Notes: a model not told the origin generated them from the letters alone. A stretch of DNA of 64,000 nt from Podospora pseudocomata (GCF_035222375.1 NC_085890.1:620001-684000), one strand, 5' to 3'. Positions 10,238 to 21,962 are shown, numbered from the stretch's first letter. Numbers and translations are program-made.

Positions 10238-12446
10238 TTTGGGTGGCGCCGGGTAATGATGATCTTGCGATGCAACATGGGTGAGGTTTAGGTTGAGATT
10301 ATACGTGCCGATGTCGCTGGGGAGGGGGGTGTATGTGGTCGGGGTGCAATTCGTGGCGGGTTAGGGTGTTGGGAATTGAAGCTGTTGTTGACAATGGCGC
10401 TGTTGCCGGGGCCCCAAAATAGGCCCCCAAAATCGGGGGAGTGGGGGACGTGCGTTACAAACGCGTCTGCATTAATTACACGCGGTCGCGAAGTCACATG
10501 ATTATAACCTCCCCTTAACTGGTTGGCTGTCATTGGCCAGAAGCTCTCCACTCCAGACGACCTTGCACGAGCCAGCAAAGACAAAGGCATCCATCAATGG
10601 GCTACCAAGACATCTTGTCTATTTGCGATACCTTGTAAGCAATCCAATCATTGAATTATTTGTTGAACCATACATTCTCAACATATCACAAAGCCGTCGG
10701 CCGCTCCCTCATTCATGTGGGCTTAGACAACTGGGTGTCAATTCTTATCGATGCCTCGATTCAATCCTTGTTCCCTACATCCCATTGATGTTGCTAGTCT
10801 TGCCATGCTTAATCAACAGTCACAAACTTCACGACCGTAAAGAGCTGGCTACAGTGTCGCCACTGCTCTGCTGGTGTTTCCTTGATATAGCTTAGAGCTC
10901 TGAGTTGAAAGTGTGCCTGTCATCATTTTGGATCCGATTCTTTCTAGCGTCCTTACATGATATTGAATTGTCAAATTCATATACGCAGGTTTGCCCGTGT
11001 CTTTCTCCTGTCCTGTATGATAGAAAGCCTTGATGGAATGCCAGATCTTGTAGATGTGTCCCAGTCACCATTCCGTTGATGCATGTACATCCTGGCAGTG
11101 GGCATGTCTCGTTCTGACAACTAAGCCCAGTTTGAGGCAACGTGGAATGCCCATTGATGGGATATACCACGACAAACCATGTGTTGCACCTGGCTTTGCG
11201 TAAAGATGTACGAACAAAAGGCTATCTGCCATACAGGCTCTTTATGGTTCACCTTTATTATCTATCAACTCCAATTCCAAAAGCAAGAGTGGGCGATAGT
11301 GTTGGTTTATCCTGGCCAGACTTACGATAGGCTTTTGCTTGGAAGTGGACATAGAGTTGTCTCATTCCTGCGATCTAAAGGTACCTTGCGTATCTTCCCC
11401 GATGGCTTTCAAAGTTTAGGCTGATCATGAGATAGAACGGCTCAGAGGCCTCGCTGATAAGGGGCAGATATTCACTTGACTTGCCGTTTCCGAGACGGTG
11501 GTTGGTCAGAACCGTGCTGATACCGTGCTTGAGGGGGTGAAGGCACTGTCCACGGTGTTGTGATCTGTGCCCACAATATCCTGCCCCAGACTTGGCTCCT
11601 CTGACAGATTTTCACCCTAAAAACTATCTACACTTGATCTTGGACTCTTCCCTTGGCTCTCATCTTACTACCATCATCGTTAGGTCGTTGGATTCCTGCT
11701 TGGCTTCCGAAGTTTGGGATACACCATACATTCTACACCACAACAAACAAATCGGCTGTTTGCTGACCTTAAATCGCTTTACACTGCAATATCGAATCAG
11801 AACCTGCACACACAGACATCGATAGAGAGTCGCGCAAGAGAAATACCTGGAGACAGACTCCTGGAACCAGACACCAAAGACAGACACCAAAGACAGACAC
11901 CAAAGACAGACACCAAAGACAGGCACCGAGGGACATACCCCTGGACAGACACCAGGACCTTGACGCCTAGCCCCCTATCAGCTTATCATCGACGACCAAG
12001 CAATATCAACAGCCGACTAATCAGCATCAATAGCCAGTATCAGGACCGCACTACCGCGCTGAGAAGTCCCATCTGAGGGTAAGCTCATCCAAGCCCTCAT
12101 CACACAAAGCGCTTGCAATCGTTCAATTTGGGGAGCGAAACCTCAGGTCGCCACTGTGGGCGGAAGACCAAGTGCTAACCCTCGCCCAGTTCTCGCACAC
12201 AAACCCAAAGTAAGCCGGGTTAGCAGCTGCTGTTCTGCCATCCATCCCTATCTGCAGGCACCCTGTATTTTGGCTGAGCTTTGCGACTTTGGAATCTTGC
12301 GGAATTTTCTCCTACACTACTTGGGGCCCTGCGAACTTTTCTGTTCCCTCTGCCTTTTTTTTTTCACCCACCACAATTCTCGAAATATCCACGTGCTCCC
12401 ACCACAGACTGCTTTTCCGCCTCCAGAAAAGATTAAAGCCATAGAT
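10238..12446. promoter_or_regulatory. Long divergent intergenic region
   Basis: 2.2 kb between divergent start codons. Pyrimidine-rich sequence at 12290-12430 just before the plus-strand start fits a transcribed leader. A short tandem repeat sits at 11869-11921. Short open frames here lack a plausible ATG context or protein-like composition. No RNA gene recognised. Confidence 0.5.
11869..11921. repeat. 13-bp tandem repeat, about four copies
   Basis: The unit agacaccaaagac is repeated head to tail about four times, the last copy diverging (aggcaccgag). It lies about 530 bp upstream of the coiled-coil gene start. Confidence 0.85.
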
Positions 12447-14802
12447 ATGGCTTATATGAACTCCGACTCCGAGTCGGAAGCCGGCGGTCACCCCGGCTTC
12501 AGCCACTCCCACGGCGGCGGTGCGCCGCTCTACCCCCCCTCCCCCTCCCTCCAACCCACCAAGCCCTCGCCCATCGGCTCAGAGATGGCCAAGAAGAAGG
12601 CAGCGGAGAAGAAGCTCGCTGAAAAGGTTGAGCATGCCGAGAAGAACGGCAACCCAACCCCCGCCACCAAAGTGTTAACGACACCTTCGTCGACCTTGGC
12701 CGGGGGTTCCTCCAGTCGTGAATCCTTGGTCTACAATGGCAGACCCAAGAAGAGCGCCGCAACCACTGATGCTCCCATCGTCGATCAGTTCGATCGACTT
12801 TCTTTGGCTCCGCCCCAACAGGTCGTCAAGACCACGAGCCAGATCTTCCGCGGGGCTGCTGCCAAGGTGTCGAAGAATTTCGAGGATGACGAGATCCATC
12901 ATGATCACAAGGTTTGTTTATTTGCTCCCCCTTCAGTTCTGTGGCTTGGCACTAACCTCCTGCTAGGAAATGCGAAAGCAGTGTCGTTTGGTCTTGCGCC
13001 GCATCTGGGGACTTCGTGAAGGCCTGCACATGTTGCAAGATACTGCGGGTATCTCTGACGAGTTTTTGAAGCAACTAGACTACGACATCCAGGGCCTCAT
13101 CAACTCCGTTTCTCAGATGATGGATGAGGGTGACAAGGTCGGCCTGGAGCTTCTTCGACTTATTGCCCTTGCTGAGTCGTGTGGAGATGAAGGTCGCAAG
13201 ACTCAAGAGGACCTTCAGCGGTTCAAGAAAGAGCACGAGAGCATCGTCGAGGAGTACAAGTTCGCCAAGGAAGAGCTAAAGCAAGTCTTGACCGACAACA
13301 GGTTGGAAGTCCAGACGGCCCAGCAGAGGGTCAAGGAGCTGGAGGAGGAGCGCCTTACTCTTGATCAGGTTATTGCGACCTACAAGAGTAAGAATGCCAG
13401 AGACTCGGAGATGATCCAGTTTCTTCGCGAGAAGCTCGAAAAGCTAGACATGGAGAACGGTTACCTGCGTGAGCAGGTTGAAGGCAAACGCAATCTCTGG
13501 ATGCAGGTTCACACCGACGAAAAAGAGCGCGATGCTGCCCGAAACATCATCAAGCAGTCGTCGATGCTTGGAATGGGCCAGTCTCGCCCATTGTCACACC
13601 ATGTCTCCCAAGTGAGCCTCCGTCCGGGCCCCCGGCATGGTCCGCATCATGATCAAGGCCTCCGATCTTTCCAGTCCTACAGCCAACTGCCGTCTGGCTT
13701 GTCTCCCAAGGACTCGCAGCTGATTCGGACTCCGCATGGCGGGACCTCCACGATACCTAACGGACCCCAGTCTTTGCAGAACTCTCATCTCAAGCAGATT
13801 ACATCTGGCAGCACAGCTTCTGCAAACAGAATCCTGAACAGTAAGGCCACTACTGCCGATAACTGGCGTCGCTCCACTCCGCGGGCCTCAGTCATCAGGG
13901 CCGATTTATCTGGCAGTCCGTCTGAACGCAATCCTGCTTCACCGTATGCTACCTTCTCGGACCTGGAGAGTCCTGCCGCGTTCAAGCAGACTGATGAAAC
14001 GACATGGGCCAGAGAATTTGAGGATTTCTATAGCCTGATGCTTGGATTCTGCAACTCGCATTTCAAGCGTCTTCAGGTCAATCCCCAGATTGTTCACGCC
14101 AGCATCCAGACCAAGATACCGAGCTTGTACAACTACATGTGCACGGTCATCAACCCCGGGAGGCCGGAGGAAGGCCAAGGCTATGCTTTGTCTCTCTTGT
14201 GCGAGACCACTACGCGCCCCTACTACCTACTTCGCCTCATGCTGCAGCACATTGTCAACCTGATCTTCACCACCGACGGCTGGACTGGATTCAGCAAGGC
14301 TGTTGATGAAGAGATGGAGAGCCTTGGTCAAGTCTTGGAGTGCAGCAAGAAGCTCTCAGAGCGCGATACAGCCAGCAAACGTTTGGCCGAGCTTGTCGCC
14401 GAAATTGAGGCAAACAAGCAAGGACCAAACTTCAAGAATCGCAAGGTCATCGAGCACAACCAGATTCTGAGGAAGATGATCGCGCCTTTCATCAAGCTGG
14501 CCAAGGCCAACCAAGAGGCCATCTTGCACGACTTGTTTACCGTCACGCAGGCCGCCTGGGAGTTGTCGTCTAAGCTGCTCAAGGCGAAACGCACGTTCCA
14601 CTACGTCTTCAACGACACGGGTGCCAAATATTCAGACGACGTCCATATGGCGGTTGAGACTCTTCTGAAGCCGGGGGATATGGCTCTCCGAAACTACAGG
14701 GTCAAGCTCTCGATCACGCCCATCGTCACGATGCGCAGCGATGAGAATCTTACCATCCGGGCCTCGCAGATTGTGAAGGCCAAAGTTTTGGTCATGCCCT
14801 AG
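12447..14802 (+). CDS. Conserved-type fungal coiled-coil protein, function unknown
   Basis: Exons 12447-12911 and 12967-14802 give 766 residues. The intron uses AAG|GTTTGT and CTAG|GAA in phase 0. I chose ATG 12447 (ATAGATATGGCT); the frame is open upstream but composition there is leader-like. Residues 1-150 are Ser/Pro/Lys-rich (SDSESEAGGHPG, MAKKKAAEKKLAEKVEHAEK). After the intron comes EMRKQCRLVLRRIWGLREGL, then a helical region with a long heptad coiled coil at about 230-350 (LKQVLTDNRLEVQTAQQRVK, REKLEKLDMENGYLREQ). A linker rich in Ser/Pro/Gly precedes a well-formed C-terminal domain from about 510 (TWAREFEDFYSLMLGFCNSH, RPYYLLRLMLQHIVNLIF, FHYVFNDTGAKYSDDVHMAV). No membrane segment or known catalytic motif was found. 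A scaffold or cytoskeletal role is only inference. Confidence 0.85.
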
Positions 14803-16467
14803 GTTGATCTCATCACTATTGTTTCCACCATGTGTATCTATCACTTTTGGTTCCAGCAGTTCATGCGCCATCTCGTTCAATCTTTGCACTGGCAGCGCTT
14901 GATCACAGACCATCAACCTCTAATTTCCCTTTTATTTTGGCATCCCTTCAGCATCTCAGGTGGCTTTTTTTCGAGAGCCCAAGGTCTGCCTTGCTCCCCT
15001 TGGGCAATACACTTTGGTATTGTCCTTTGCATTGGCAAACTCCAAAACGCCCTGTCCGTTTGGACGAGGCACCAAAAAAAACTCACCACCTAACAAGAGT
15101 GGAAAAAGATGCTTTTCCGCCGACAACGTACTCGCAACATTTTTATCCACAAGTTTTCCTTTTTCTCAGCATGCACACCAGCAAGTTCTTGTTCAAGAAG
15201 AGGGTTCGAGGCTCAGCCACAGCATTCCTCACTCAACAACCAGAACCTGCAACTCCTGTGCAACATTTTTTCCCTTGCACCTTGCAAATTCGCAAGAGAA
15301 GGCGATTTCACTGGCGACCAATTTCGATTCCACAAGATGGAGAGAAAGGATCACCACACATTACTCATCCACACATACATCGATCCACTTAAGGGAGGGT
15401 GACGGGAGGGAGTTGGGGTTGGTTTCCTGGCTTTCTTTTCGGGTGATTGGATGGATGGACAGATGGATAAATGGGGAAGATGGATAGAGATGGATAGAGA
15501 TGGATAGATGGGTCGGTCTGCGCTTTTATGGGCAGGCGGTAGAGGCTTTTCATAGCAGTGTTTAGTATGTACTTGGTAGTATCTTGTGGTTCCTTGTGAT
15601 GGGTGAGCGTGATGTCCGCCTTCTTTGTTATGAGTTGTCGAGTGAGTCAGATGAGGCGAGCTTGTCATCAGGTTCAAGATAGGTATCAGGCAGTTGATGT
15701 TGTGGTGTTGAGGTGTTGCAAGTTCAACGCAGAGGCGGCTTATTCTGCCTGAGTGTCAGTATCGGGACCATTGAACCTGGTGTATGTCGATGGCAAAGTG
15801 ATAAAATGCGCCCCCAACTGGAATTGGGCGCATCGCCTTCCATTAGCCACCGATATGGACAAGACATGATAATAACCTACCTAAGAGCCTCAGGACTAGC
15901 GGCTAACCCGGCACACCGGAACCATCAATGACATGCATAGGTGCTATCCCTTAAGTTCATCATGAAATACATTTGCCGCATAAGGCCGAATTGACTGCGC
16001 CGCAGTTGTGGTCACGCTTGTGAAGTTGTTAAGGCTTTGGTGCAGGTCACACCCAAATCGTAACACTTATATACAGCCCCTGCCGGCTCCACAAATTGAG
16101 GCTGGGGTCTGCTGCGCCTGTCTATTCCCTTGGGGTACAGCCTCGGGCCAATGGTAATGTTCGAAGCATCAATAGGCAAGGCATCCAACGAGGGGAAATT
16201 CCCAAATGCTCACACCTGAACCCACTTGTGATCCAGATGCGGGGTTTACATATAGTTGGTTAGAACTCCATGTATCTATCACAAGAGGGGTTATCCGGCA
16301 ATTCATCCGAAGTCTTCACAAAGACCCTGAAACTAACAGCTGACCGCAACTGCCTGCAGAGCAACAGACAGATAAACACCACCTGCTTTCATCATTGAGC
16401 AGAAAACACCCCACTTGCCAGCCTTCTGCCAGCAATATCCTTTTCGGGTTCAGACTTTGGAGTAGAA
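14803..16467. other. Intergenic with short GATA-type repeat
   Basis: 1.66 kb between head-to-tail genes. The first 600 bp is T/C-rich and probably the 3' region of the upstream gene; a TATA-like stretch (cttatatacag) occurs near 16065. Open frames here have no protein-like composition. Three copies of the 10-bp unit gatggataga lie at about 15479-15508. Confidence 0.5.
15479..15511. repeat. 10-bp tandem repeat (gatggataga), three copies
   Basis: Three consecutive copies are visible, with related imperfect ggatgga units just upstream from 15448. Confidence 0.8.
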
Positions 16468-17562
16468 ATGGCCTCTTTACAACCAGAACCCCGCGGCCGC
16501 TCTCGAGCATCCTCAGCAGCCTCTTCTATCAGGTCCAACACCAGTGACACCAAAAGAAGCTTCTTCGGCTCTCTCAAAGACATAGTCAAGAGATCCTCCC
16601 GCTCACCCTCACCAAACCCAAACAAGATGTGCAACCCCTTCTTCACCAGCGCGGCGACAGTGACGGCAAACGACATGGCAGCCGGAGCCCCGTTGTCAGA
16701 AGCACCACCCCCCTACACGGCCCAGCCCCCCCAGCCCAACCCATCAATCTCCATCGACAAACCCACCACCAACCCCCAACACCGGACCCCCTCCCCCTCT
16801 CCCTCAGCAACGTCCATCCTCTCCACCCCGGAAGACCCTTATGCCTTCCTCTCCATGTTCGACACCATCTTTCTGATTGACGACTCAGGCTCAATGTCCT
16901 CCCAAAACAGGTGGAAAGAAACCAAATCAGCCCTGCAAGCCATCGCACCTATTTGCACCGCCCACGACAGCGACGGGGTAGACGTCTACTTCCTCAACTC
17001 CAAAAACCCCGCGCACCCCTCCACAGGGTTTATAGGGAGGAAAACAGCGCAGTCGATCAACCAGCTGTTTAGCGACGTGCACCCCACAGGATGGACACCC
17101 ACCGGTTCAAGAATCAGGAACATTCTCGGTCCATATGTCAAGAGATATGTCGAGATGGTGAAGAGGGGTGTGGACCCGGATAACACGGGGATTAAGCCGG
17201 TGAATGTGATTGTGATTACGGACGGGGCGGCGAGCGATGACCCGGAGGGGGTGATTGTCAACCTGGCGAGGAAGCTGGACGAGGTTGAGGCGCCGAGTCA
17301 CCAGGTCGGGATACAGTTTTTTCAGGTTGGGGATGATGGGGAGGCGGGGAAGGCGCTGAGGGAGTTGGATGATGGGTTGAGGGGGGTGAGGGATATGGTT
17401 GATACTGTGAGCTTCGATCAGAGGGGCAGTTGGGCGGATGGGGGGGGGAGGGTGTTGAGTGCCGAGGGGATTTTGAAGACGGTGCTGGGGGCGGTGGTGA
17501 AGAGGTTGGATCGGAGGGTTGTGGGGGAGAGGCAGGGGGGGTTGTTGGCGCCTAGGAGTTAG
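16468..17562 (+). CDS. von Willebrand factor A domain protein
   Basis: Single exon, 364 residues, ATG 16468. The first ~125 residues are Ser/Pro-rich with basic clusters (SFFGSLKDIVKRSSRSPSP) and a PPPY motif at about residue 80, which could bind a WW domain. The vWA fold starts at about residue 130 with FDTIFLIDDSGSMSSQNRWK, containing the metal-ion-dependent adhesion site D-x-S-x-S (Asp139, Ser142 region), followed by a Thr in HPTGWTPTGSRI and the Asp of VNVIVITDGAASDDPEGVI. All three MIDAS elements appear intact. No signal peptide or membrane segment, so intracellular. Fungal proteins of this layout are common and mostly uncharacterised; some act with ubiquitin ligases, but nothing here proves it. 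Confidence 0.9.
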   Translation: MASLQPEPRGRSRASSAASSIRSNTSDTKRSFFGSLKDIVKRSSRSPSPNPNKMCNPFFTSAATVTANDMAAGAPLSEAPPPYTAQPPQPNPSISIDKPTTNPQHRTPSPSPSATSILSTPEDPYAFLSMFDTIFLIDDSGSMSSQNRWKETKSALQAIAPICTAHDSDGVDVYFLNSKNPAHPSTGFIGRKTAQSINQLFSDVHPTGWTPTGSRIRNILGPYVKRYVEMVKRGVDPDNTGIKPVNVIVITDGAASDDPEGVIVNLARKLDEVEAPSHQVGIQFFQVGDDGEAGKALRELDDGLRGVRDMVDTVSFDQRGSWADGGGRVLSAEGILKTVLGAVVKRLDRRVVGERQGGLLAPRS

Positions 17563-18529
17563 ATGATGTTTTTACTTTTGGGTTGGGGTTGAATTCAGTG
17601 GTTGTGTTTAACATGCGTGTTTTCTTCTTTGGGAAAGTCATCTTAGACAGTGGGTTGGGGTTTATGGCGGGTTGTGTGTGTATGTGTGTATGTGTGTGGG
17701 CGGCAGCGGTGATTTAATGGAATCATGAGGGTAACAACAAGACCTGAGGAGAGGAAACTAGAAAGGGGCGGTTTCTATGATACCTGTTGACTGATATATT
17801 CTGCTTATTTTCTTGACATGTTTTCTTAGTAGCTCGCCAGAAGTAGTGATTACATCTGTGTGGCTTGTGCTTTGTTGAGATGGCTTGGGGATGGGATTTA
17901 TGCTTTTTTTCTTAGGGAGGGGGGAACGATGGGGGTGTAGGTTGGCCGGTGTGTGGTGTTTGAGGTGGATGGGAAGGTTCCATGTGCCACCTGCCTACCC
18001 ACCCGCTCGCTCTGTTGGGCTGGTTGTTTGTTGGGCTGGTTATTGTGAGTTGGTGTTATATGGCGTTGCGCGATAGGCGTTTACGCCATCTGCTCGTGTT
18101 CTACATAGCCAGTTGAGCACACTCAGACGACCATGTTTTAGTTACGCCTCCATTCAGCCACACCAAAGATTACCACAACCATATGACGCTGCTGTTGTGG
18201 GGTTCGGGGGGTTGAAGTCCCCGGGGATGGGGTTGTTGCTTTGGGGAAGGGTATGGAAGGTGATCTTGACAGGAGGACACACTGTGCTCAAGTGAGCTTC
18301 CGGCAAGGTCTGATGGAACTACTGGCGGGACTGCCCGGTTGCACTAGTGATTCCTTCCATCCGAGCCAGAAAGTTACAGGTGGCATGGCCAAAGCAAAGT
18401 TGGACGGGAGGGCAGCTGGTTGAGTCGTCTTTTGCAGGATGGCCGGATATGTAACCAGTTCACTAACAAATCACCAACAACAGCATCCTCCATCAGCACT
18501 TCAATAGTCGATATTCAACCGCCGCAAAC
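17563..18529. other. Intergenic, no gene seen
   Basis: 967 bp, G/T-rich near 17570-17700 with a GTGTGTATG microsatellite-like stretch at about 17675-17697. Nothing else is recognised. Confidence 0.5.
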
Positions 18530-19433
18530 ATGAATTGGCGTGCCCGTGCATCGCTAATCCAAAGCCCGACTGGAGAAAGTCAATGGTGTGATTGCATTCC
18601 TCCCCCAGAGGTAAATTGTTGGAGCAACTGTCGCTACTGCCAGGTAAGCTTCTCCTGTGCCCATATCCTTTTCCGGCACCAGTCTTGAGTGACGCATGGA
18701 TCAGAAAATCAAAGTGGATGGGATCGATTCCAACGGTATCCCGTGGTGCCTGGATCGCGGCAGCGGGGATCAATACTCCGATTGGAGTACTTGCTACCCG
18801 AATCTGGCGGTAGATCCGAACGACATCATGAGGCATCCGAGTTCTTCACCAAATTTCGCCGACTATTATATCAATCCTGTGCGGCCCATACTTCCGCCTC
18901 CTTGGGACCCCTACGGTTACGGTGCGTCTCGCAATCGCTTGGTCTCTGCAACTCAGCCTGCACCATGGGGGCAGCCGACCCAGACAAATAACTCGGCGGC
19001 CACTGATACCAATAGGCAGCAAGGTCAGAATCCCGCAGATCGGCACAAGACATGTGAATGTTCCCTGGATGATCATGAAAAAATATTTTGCGCAAAAAAG
19101 GACGTCAAATGCAATACTATCCCCCTGCCCGCCCGCGCGTCGGAATACGATGGTGAAATATTTTATGATACTTGTCACCCGCCTACATCGTGCAGTGAGC
19201 AGAGAGAAGAGTGGAACGCCCAGCCTGGACTGGGAGCCCGGACATGTGAATGTATCGACAAGGCCAATGGACAAAAACGGGCCTGGTGCAAAAAATCTCG
19301 CTTCCAGTGCACTTGGATTCCCACGAGCGCGAGAGGTAATGTGATATATTGCCAAATGTGTCGCCAGTGGCCGGTACGGAGAGTTTGGCTCCCCTCTTGG
19401 CGCTTCGTTTCACTGATCATAGGCTTAAAATAG
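18530..19433 (+). CDS. Cysteine-rich protein with duplicated C-E-C modules
   Basis: Predicted exons 18530-18643 and 18705-19433, joined in phase 0 by TGC CAG|GTAAGC and GATCAG|AAA; 280 residues. Two copies of a module are plain: TCECSLDDHEKIFCAKKDVK with C-x2-IPLPAR...C, and TCECIDKANGQKRAWCKKSR with C-x2-IPTSAR...C-x2-C. Shared pattern: T-C-E-C-x9-[FW]-C-x6-C-x2-I-P-x3-A-R. The first exon has a related cluster, WCDCIPPPEVNCWSNCRYCQ. Between them is a Pro/Gln/Asn-rich spacer. No signal peptide is visible, so it is not an obvious secreted effector; zinc binding or disulphides are both possible. A last small intron (GTACGG at about 19375 to CATAG at about 19423) could change the C-terminus after CRQWP. 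No family recognised. Confidence 0.55.
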
Positions 19434-20123
19434 ACATGCAGTTCCAGTAAACACGAGTACCAGTTACAACACCCGGAAACGATTGACTGAGCATAGGCTG
19501 GGACGGGATCCACTCCTCGGATGAAGATGCCAAACTTTGCTGGTTCTGGACGAAGGATAGCGGTTTTTTTCCTTTTCTTCGTTTGATCGGAATGTGGTGG
19601 TAGAAGCGGAACACATTTTGTCATTGTTTAAGGGGGTTGGTGGAGTAAAACAGAGAGTAATAGAAAAGTATGAATATTGGTGAAACAAATATCAAAAGGC
19701 ATATTACCAAATCTTGCTTGATCCCAAAGCCTCTTGTGGGGTGTGTGTGTAGGATATCATCCTGGTGCTCCTCGCGATGCTTAGAATAATAATGAGGGTT
19801 GCTTATCATGATCACAAGCTTGGGCAGATCTGCCTTTGTGCAAATGGTATTTACTTGTCAGGATTCGCGGTCATGTATGTAGCCCAGCAAGAATTTGTTC
19901 ATTTAAGATGATATTTGAATTTTTTTTTTTTTTTTTTTTGCCTTCTTTCAACTTCTCCTGGGCCTGATTTGTATCAATACTCAGCTCTCCTGTCATAAAC
20001 AAAGGAATCCAGACCTCAACGACATGTACCTATCCTACTATCTGTCACCCCACGCCATCCGATTCCTGAGCCGTGTGGGCTAGACTGTATCATAGATTCT
20101 AGTCTCGTCTGTTTTGTTCCAGT
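19434..20123. other. Intergenic, no gene seen
   Basis: 690 bp, A/T-rich, with a run of 20 T at 19920-19939. No gene recognised. Confidence 0.5.
19920..19939. repeat. Poly-T tract (20)
   Basis: An uninterrupted run of about 20 T on the plus strand. Confidence 0.9.
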
Positions 20124-20911
20124 TTAATCCGAAACTTTCTCCTCCTCATCATAATCAACCGTTGTTTCAGAGTGCCGGCGAACAGTGACTAACTCGAGGA
20201 GCTTGGCGTACAGCAAGCTCGGGAAGGCTCCCAGTACAAGAGCATCAGCCATGGCGCGCTTGCCGAGCCAGACGCCCGTCAATACCGAGCAGATGATTGC
20301 TATAAGGCCGAAGTCTGCCCGGCACCGAGGCTTTTGTACGAGATGATAAACTCCTGTGAATGAGTAGACCAAGACGGCGGAGATGCGGGCTTCTGAGCTT
20401 GGATGTTGGAGATCCTGAGGCAGATAGCCTGATACTGCAGACTGGGCAAGCCACTCGTGATATGGACTGGATCCCAGAGCTTGCCCTGTCAGGTTGTTAG
20501 TCGATAGGCAATCACGCAAGGCTTTGAGATACTAACCTGTTGATGGATGAAAGTTGACTATCACGAAAGCCGAAAGTCCTCCTGCGAACATTGTGCTCCA
20601 GTCGGTGATGAGGGCAGAGATATCTGTGCTGTGGTGGTGCATCTCGGATCGAGATTGATGCATTCTGCCCGACAGCTGGAAAAAGTAATGGGAATGTCGC
20701 TATGGAGCGGCGCCCTTGGGCAATGTCTCCAAGGTGGAAGCTTTACTTTCATGCTGGGAGCTGCTGAGGTATAGTCCGCTGCAGAGTCACAGAAACGAGA
20801 GTCAACAGGAGTAGCGCCCTTGTGCTGACGGTTGTTGAATGGATGCGAAGAAATCCCATGCGGCAACGCAACATTCATGTCCATCGCTTCCCCAGCATTG
20901 TTGCTAGACAT
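20124..20911 (-). CDS. Possible multi-pass membrane protein, unknown
   Basis: Predicted exons 20911-20747, 20675-20537 and 20485-20124 give 221 residues. Evidence is consistent splicing: intron 1 AAA|GTAAAG to TTTTTCCAG|CTG in phase 0, intron 2 ACAG|GTTAGT to CTAACAACCTGACAG in phase 1, the latter with a good branch site, and all three exons stay open. The N-terminus (MSSNNAGEAMDMNVALPHG) is soluble; hydrophobic stretches follow at ITDWSTMFAGGLSAFVIVNF, ISAVLVYSFTGVYHLV, FGLIAIICSVLTGVWLG and DALVLGAFPSLLYAKLLELV; the tail is acidic (DYDEEEKVSD). The frame continues upstream and could join a further hydrophobic exon near 21050-21270 only through a 26-bp intron, which I consider too short. No family recognised; it may be complete, partial or decaying. 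Confidence 0.45.
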
Positions 20912-21710
20912 ATCCGCGATAATATCGCGGGGTTCTTCGCTTGCAGGTTGGTTGTTGTCGTTTAAGAACGGGCGGCGGGAGGTTGTGTGTGTTGGGAAAT
21001 CGTCTTCAAGTGATATCCTACACGGCAGAATTAGAAAACTCACTTTTCAGCGAACGAAGCAATAAACATGCAAATCAAAAGGCACTGTGGCCTCTGATTT
21101 AGCTCGTTCCATGATAGCTGCCCTGTGAAGTTTGGCGCAAAGGGTAATATGGATCCCAAAATGGTTGAAGTCGTGCCAGCTGGTCCAAGAATATGTTGGC
21201 TGGTGTTTTGTTTTCTGAACGAAATGCCTGTTGCGTAGAGAGCGGCGGGAAGCGAAACTAAAGCAACCGATTGATGTTGAACACCGCGCACAGATAGAGA
21301 AGGTTAGAAAGAGGTTTGACAGCAGGTTCCTAGATGATCCCCGCACATTGATGCGGCATCCCATTTTCTGACAGCCTCGTCTGCATTGCAAAGAGGGGTC
21401 TCTGAGAGTTGACCGCTTCTGTTCCTACTGTGAATGCTCGCGAAATTGTTCGAGTTCAATCTGTTCTGCTGTACCTCAATTCCCCTAGTCTTCAGCAAAA
21501 TCTACCCTCTCCCCACCTGGATACTCTTTCACTTTCTTCGGGTTGTACACCATCTTACCCAAATACTGGCGACCGATGACCTCCCAGAATAAGTCGAAGG
21601 AGGCCCCCAGGGAATATGGCCGACGAGACTACCTGTCAGCTTCTGAGTTGGATTACGAAAGGTAAACCCTAGATTTCAAACCTAAATTTACACCCGATAA
21701 ACAGGCCTAA
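20912..21710. other. Intergenic or decayed coding sequence
   Basis: About 800 bp with a hydrophobic minus-strand stretch at 21040-21270 (LVSLPAALYATGISF, STILGSILPFAPNFTG) that may be a lost or unrecognised upstream exon of the neighbouring gene. No start codon with a good context was found. Confidence 0.35.
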
Positions 21711-21713
21711 CAT

Positions 21714-21962
21714 GTGTGTAGTATCGCGAGTAACCTTAAGCTCTCGGATGATGTTGAGAAATCAGACGAGGCCAACAAGCCCGAATTCCCGGTTAGCACC
21801 GACCTCCCGGTCAACGACAATCAATTTACGTTTGCTCCAAGTCAACTTAGCAAGCTTTTCGACCCCAAAAGCCTATCCGTCTTGTACAAGTTGGGTGGTC
21901 TCGCGGTTTCCGGAGGTGCATCACTCTCCTACCCGGCAACGGGCCCTCTCACCGTGGCATGA
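21714..21962 (+). pseudogene. Relic resembling the N-terminus of a vacuolar-type Ca2+-ATPase
   Basis: The frame reads NLKLSDDVEKSDEANKPEF, then FTFAPSQLSKLFDPKSLSV and LYKLGGLA before it drifts into unrelated sequence and stops. The F-x-F-[AST]-P-x-Q-L-x-K-L-x-[DN]-P-K-S-L...LGGL pattern is what I know from the start of fungal PMC1/NCA-type P-type Ca2+-ATPases. Nothing of the ten membrane helices, DKTGT site or ATP-binding domain follows in any frame, so this is a 5' fragment, not a pump. No in-frame ATG opens it; a possible upstream exon at 21618-21660 (ATG GCC GAC GAG) joins in the wrong phase. A small gene that borrowed the motif is the alternative. Confidence 0.45.

Noticed and set aside
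14832-15487. Overlapping plus-strand frames after the coiled-coil gene
   Set aside because: T/C-rich 3' region, no domain; codon use does not look coding.
21019-21044. 26-bp 'intron' that would add a hydrophobic exon to the minus-strand membrane gene
   Set aside because: Donor GTGAGT, acceptor TGTAG and phase all fit, but 26 bp is below any fungal intron length I know.
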